A stretch of DNA of 64,000 bases from an uncultured Rhodospirillales bacterium (GTDB lineage: Bacteria; Pseudomonadota; Alphaproteobacteria; CAAGCB01; CAG-977): the NCBI GenBank assembly GCA_902777205.1, contig CACYSU010000009.1, positions 1 through 64,000 of the forward strand, read 5' to 3'. The position numbers were made by a program, and so were the translations under genes. The notes beneath the pieces were generated by a model. It saw only the letters and a list, made by a program, of their open reading frames with translations. It had not been told where the DNA came from and ran no database searches. Shown piece after piece: positions 63,340 to 64,000 of the stretch; position 1 is the stretch's first letter; every line of letters starts with the position of its first letter.

Positions 63340-64000
63340 ACAGGGAATTGATCGCGGCGTTTGTCGAAACGATCACGGCCGAACGCGGGGCGGCGGCCAA
63401 CACGGTCGCCGCCTATACCCGCGATTTGGAAAGCTGCGGCGAATTTCTGGACGCCGCGCGGCGGACGTTTGAAAACGCCGGCGTCAAGGATCTGCGCGCC
63501 TATCTGGCGTCAATGGTCAAAGACGGCCTGTCCGCCAAAACGCAGGCGCGGCGTTTGTCGGCTTTGCGCGAGTTTTACAAGTATCTTTACACGGAAAAAA
63601 TACGCAAGGACAACCCGACGGACGCTCTGGATTCCCCGAAAACGGGACATTCCCTGCCGAAATACCTGTCCGAATCCGAGATCGACGCCCTGTTCGACGC
63701 CGTCGCCCTGCTGCCCGCGAAAAAACAGCCGAGGATGAGCGCGCTGCTGGAAATCCTGTACGCGTCCGGACTGCGCGTGTCCGAACTGGTCGGATTGCCC
63801 GCGAACGCCGCGAACATCCGCGAAAACTATATGATCGTGCGCGGCAAAGGGGCGAAAGACCGCATGGTTCCCCTGACCGACAAGGCGAAGAAGGCTTTGC
63901 GCGACTGGATGCCCGAACGCGAACGGACTTTGCCCAAAGGCCGCGAATCCCGCTGGCTGTTCCCTTCGACCGGCAAAACAGGCCACCTGACCCGCGAAGA
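63336..64000 (+). CDS. xerD: Tyrosine recombinase XerD (3' end outside window)
   Basis: Site-specific recombinase that resolves chromosome dimers at dif with XerC. About 221 residues are visible. The N-terminal SAM-like core-binding domain (FVETITAERGAAANTVAAYT, ARRLSALREFYKYLYTE) precedes the catalytic domain with the first Arg in LYASGLRVSELVGLP and the Lys in VRGKGAKDRMVPL. The HxxR and Tyr motifs lie beyond position 64000. It could be XerC by sequence alone; the aroK neighbourhood supports XerD. Confidence 0.9.
   Translation, partial: MNRELIAAFVETITAERGAAANTVAAYTRDLESCGEFLDAARRTFENAGVKDLRAYLASMVKDGLSAKTQARRLSALREFYKYLYTEKIRKDNPTDALDSPKTGHSLPKYLSESEIDALFDAVALLPAKKQPRMSALLEILYASGLRVSELVGLPANAANIRENYMIVRGKGAKDRMVPLTDKAKKALRDWMPERERTLPKGRESRWLFPSTGKTGHLTRE

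Overview
The window is a gene-dense stretch of an alphaproteobacterial chromosome, about 55-60 percent GC by eye. Lineage evidence is gene content and order: rimP-nusA-ylxR/L7Ae-infB-rbfA, bamD-recN-ligA, hsp20-DUF1150, aroK-aroB next to xerD, and a MucR/Ros regulator. Rubrerythrin, a C_GCAxxG_C_C protein and an iron-sulfur-flavoprotein-like FMN reductase suggest an anaerobic or microaerobic, perhaps host-associated, member. That ecology is inference.

Layout. 0-4.5 kb: a truncated thymidine/AMP phosphorylase-family gene, a MATE exporter and two overlapping PEGA-like envelope proteins. 4.5-13.7 kb: aspS, an OmpR-type response regulator, rpe, an SGNH-like protein, a His-tailed membrane protein, an HExxH protein, a PD-(D/E)XK-like protein, an MFS exporter and a TrmN6-like methyltransferase. 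13.9-22.7 kb: metK-trmB-STAS, then the rimP-nusA-infB-rbfA operon ending in a HAD phosphatase where truB might be expected. 22.7-32.7 kb, minus strand: a third PEGA-like lipoprotein behind an unusual structured leader, then a six-gene run TPR-methyltransferase / membrane protein / ALDH / bamD / recN / ligA. 32.7-48.6 kb: a large sulfatase-fold membrane protein with a Pro/Ala/Glu tail, a CGFS glutaredoxin, a PLD nuclease, anmK, a YgjP peptidase, mucR, queA, a SUKH-like protein, an HNH protein, TapT-DUF1150-hsp20, and pheA-OMP-TerC-amidohydrolase. 48.7-54.3 kb is the most accessory-looking part: three more HNH paralogues, a frameshifted AlbA_2/HATPase regulator, an FMN reductase, two tandem copies of a 72-nt tRNA-like gene each with its own promoter and terminator, and a secreted protein of unknown function. 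54.3-64 kb: rubrerythrin, C_GCAxxG_C_C protein, TetR-FadL, mnmA, and the aroK-aroB-DUF2889-J-domain operon divergent from a small membrane ORF, a secreted helical protein and xerD, which runs off the end.

The most unusual signals are: (1) the tandem tRNA-like pair, identical over 72 nt, ending in CCA, lacking a T-Psi-C loop, with compensatory change in the two terminators; (2) a leader of about 160 nt upstream of a lipoprotein gene with nested inverted repeats and mutually exclusive antiterminator and terminator pairings; (3) a family of four HNH proteins of about 195-225 residues, one beside a SUKH-like (immunity-type) gene; (4) three PEGA-like envelope proteins sharing a C-terminal helical repeat of about 55 residues; (5) a ROSE-like thermometer with a heat-shock-like promoter ahead of hsp20.

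No rRNA, CRISPR array, complete insertion sequence or prophage was seen. Family names come from motif recognition by reading. No database search was run.
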